Source: Pontibacter litorisediminis (lineage in GTDB: Bacteria; Bacteroidota; Bacteroidia; Cytophagales; Hymenobacteraceae). From it: DNA of 64,000 nucleotides. The translations under genes and the position numbers were made by a program. The number at the start of each line of letters is the position of its first letter. The first letter of the stretch is position 1. This document shows, piece by piece, positions 63,534 through 64,000 of this stretch. The stretch spans positions 124,001 to 188,000 of the forward strand of contig NZ_JARDUA010000002.1 in the NCBI RefSeq assembly GCF_029360645.1, in the 5' to 3' direction. The notes under the pieces were generated by a model, which worked only from the letters and a program-made list of their open reading frames with translations, was not told where the DNA came from and searched no databases.

Positions 63534-64000
63534 TTATGGCATGTAAGACAACTCTACCCTAAAGCGAGGGTCTGTAGCGCCCAGCTTCTGGTAAGCCTTC
63601 TTAGACAGGCGAACCACTACACGCTCGTTCTCGCCTGTTTCCGGCAGCTTGCCAATTACACGCACATACACCACCTCGCCGTTCATGGCGTTTTTCACCT
63701 GCATGATGGTGCCAACCGGTGCCGTTTTGTGCAGGGCTAGGTATTTGTTGGTATCGTTCGTTTTTGCGTCTATCATCTCAGCCATGCCAGACTCCATCAT
63801 CTTGCTGGTACCGGCGGCTGCGGCATTCTCCCCAGGCTCCTCCTCATCCACGCGCTCTTTGATGGTGACGGCAACCGGGGTAGGCGTTACGCCGGCTGCG
63901 GGAGTAGTAGGGCCTGCAGAGGCGACAGCCGTGGCGTCAGTTCCTTTGGCCATTTCATCGTCTGGCTCCGGCATATAAACCGGCTTCTGGGTTGGCGTTG
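63534..64000 (-). CDS. RlpA/LysM-type envelope protein, C-terminal part, cut by window end
   Basis: The frame stays open past the ATG at 63974 to the window edge (TPTQKPVYMPEPDDE), so the start lies outside. The visible ~155 residues contain a Pro/Ala/Thr-rich linker (ATAVASAGPTTPAAGVTPTP), then a double-psi beta-barrel-like domain: KYLALHKTAPVGTIMQVKN, VVYVRVIGKLPETGENERVVV and LSKKAYQKLGATDPRFRVEL. In Bacteroidota this domain usually follows LysM repeats in cell-wall proteins related to RlpA. The catalytic Asp of lytic RlpA is not evident in the visible piece, so an enzymatic role is not claimed. Confidence 0.82.
   Translation of the reverse strand, partial: TPTQKPVYMPEPDDEMAKGTDATAVASAGPTTPAAGVTPTPVAVTIKERVDEEEPGENAAAAGTSKMMESGMAEMIDAKTNDTNKYLALHKTAPVGTIMQVKNAMNGEVVYVRVIGKLPETGENERVVVRLSKKAYQKLGATDPRFRVELSYMP

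Overview
The window reads as a chromosomal segment of a Bacteroidota bacterium, most likely Cytophagales/Hymenobacteraceae (Pontibacter-like). Support comes from protein flavour: short-form AMP nucleosidase, Bacteroidota-type PEP carboxylase, the 'SASHDLK' PAS kinases, the DUF177-rpmF-plsX-fabH order, and rsmA next to mgtE. Other support is -7 boxes of the TAnnTTTG type, weak Shine-Dalgarno signals, and an extraordinary density of the heptamer AAGTATA/TATACTT. The genus is inference. No rRNA, CRISPR, prophage or insertion sequence was seen; one tRNA gene (Ser, GGA) is present.

Layout. 1-7.6 kb: 3' part of alanine dehydrogenase, an LtaS-like sulfatase, an orphan HsdR-N nuclease-like protein, AMP nucleosidase, a lipoprotein amidohydrolase and a UMF1-type transporter. 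7.6-13.6 kb: four tandem paralogues of about 495 residues, unrecognised, helical and TPR-like, with near-identical gene-junction cassettes and divergent centres. Divergent from them is a 52-residue secreted-peptide-like ORF and an oligopeptide-type ABC import operon (binding lipoprotein plus two permeases, no ATPases), then an 88-residue orphan protein. Together these resemble, by architecture only, a peptide-signalling (RRNPP-like) module; this is the most interesting hypothesis in the window.

19-30 kb: MsrA, a PAS/GAF histidine kinase, an SDR, isoaspartyl peptidase and cyanophycinase (cyanophycin-type degradation), a decayed gene, beta-carbonic anhydrase, two LuxR-type response regulators sharing a near-identical 163-bp HTH-coding block, and a STAS protein. 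30-43 kb: PEP carboxylase, a CheB-CheR-PAS histidine kinase next to a phytochrome photosensory module that lacks an output domain, a membrane hydroxylase and a GH15 enzyme.

43-64 kb is mostly housekeeping: tRNA-Ser, asparaginase and TatD hydrolase, two envelope glycan operons (GT2 + NodB deacetylase; LPG-synthase-TM-like + GT2 + small protein), an SpoIIE-type phosphatase, ruvC, a GC-rich noncoding repeat region with G-quadruplex-capable tracts, greA-HIT, a 2-hydroxyacid dehydrogenase, rsmA-mgtE, leucyl aminopeptidase-pdxA, the DUF177-rpmF-plsX-fabH lipid/ribosome cluster, and the 3' part of an RlpA-like protein cut by the window end.
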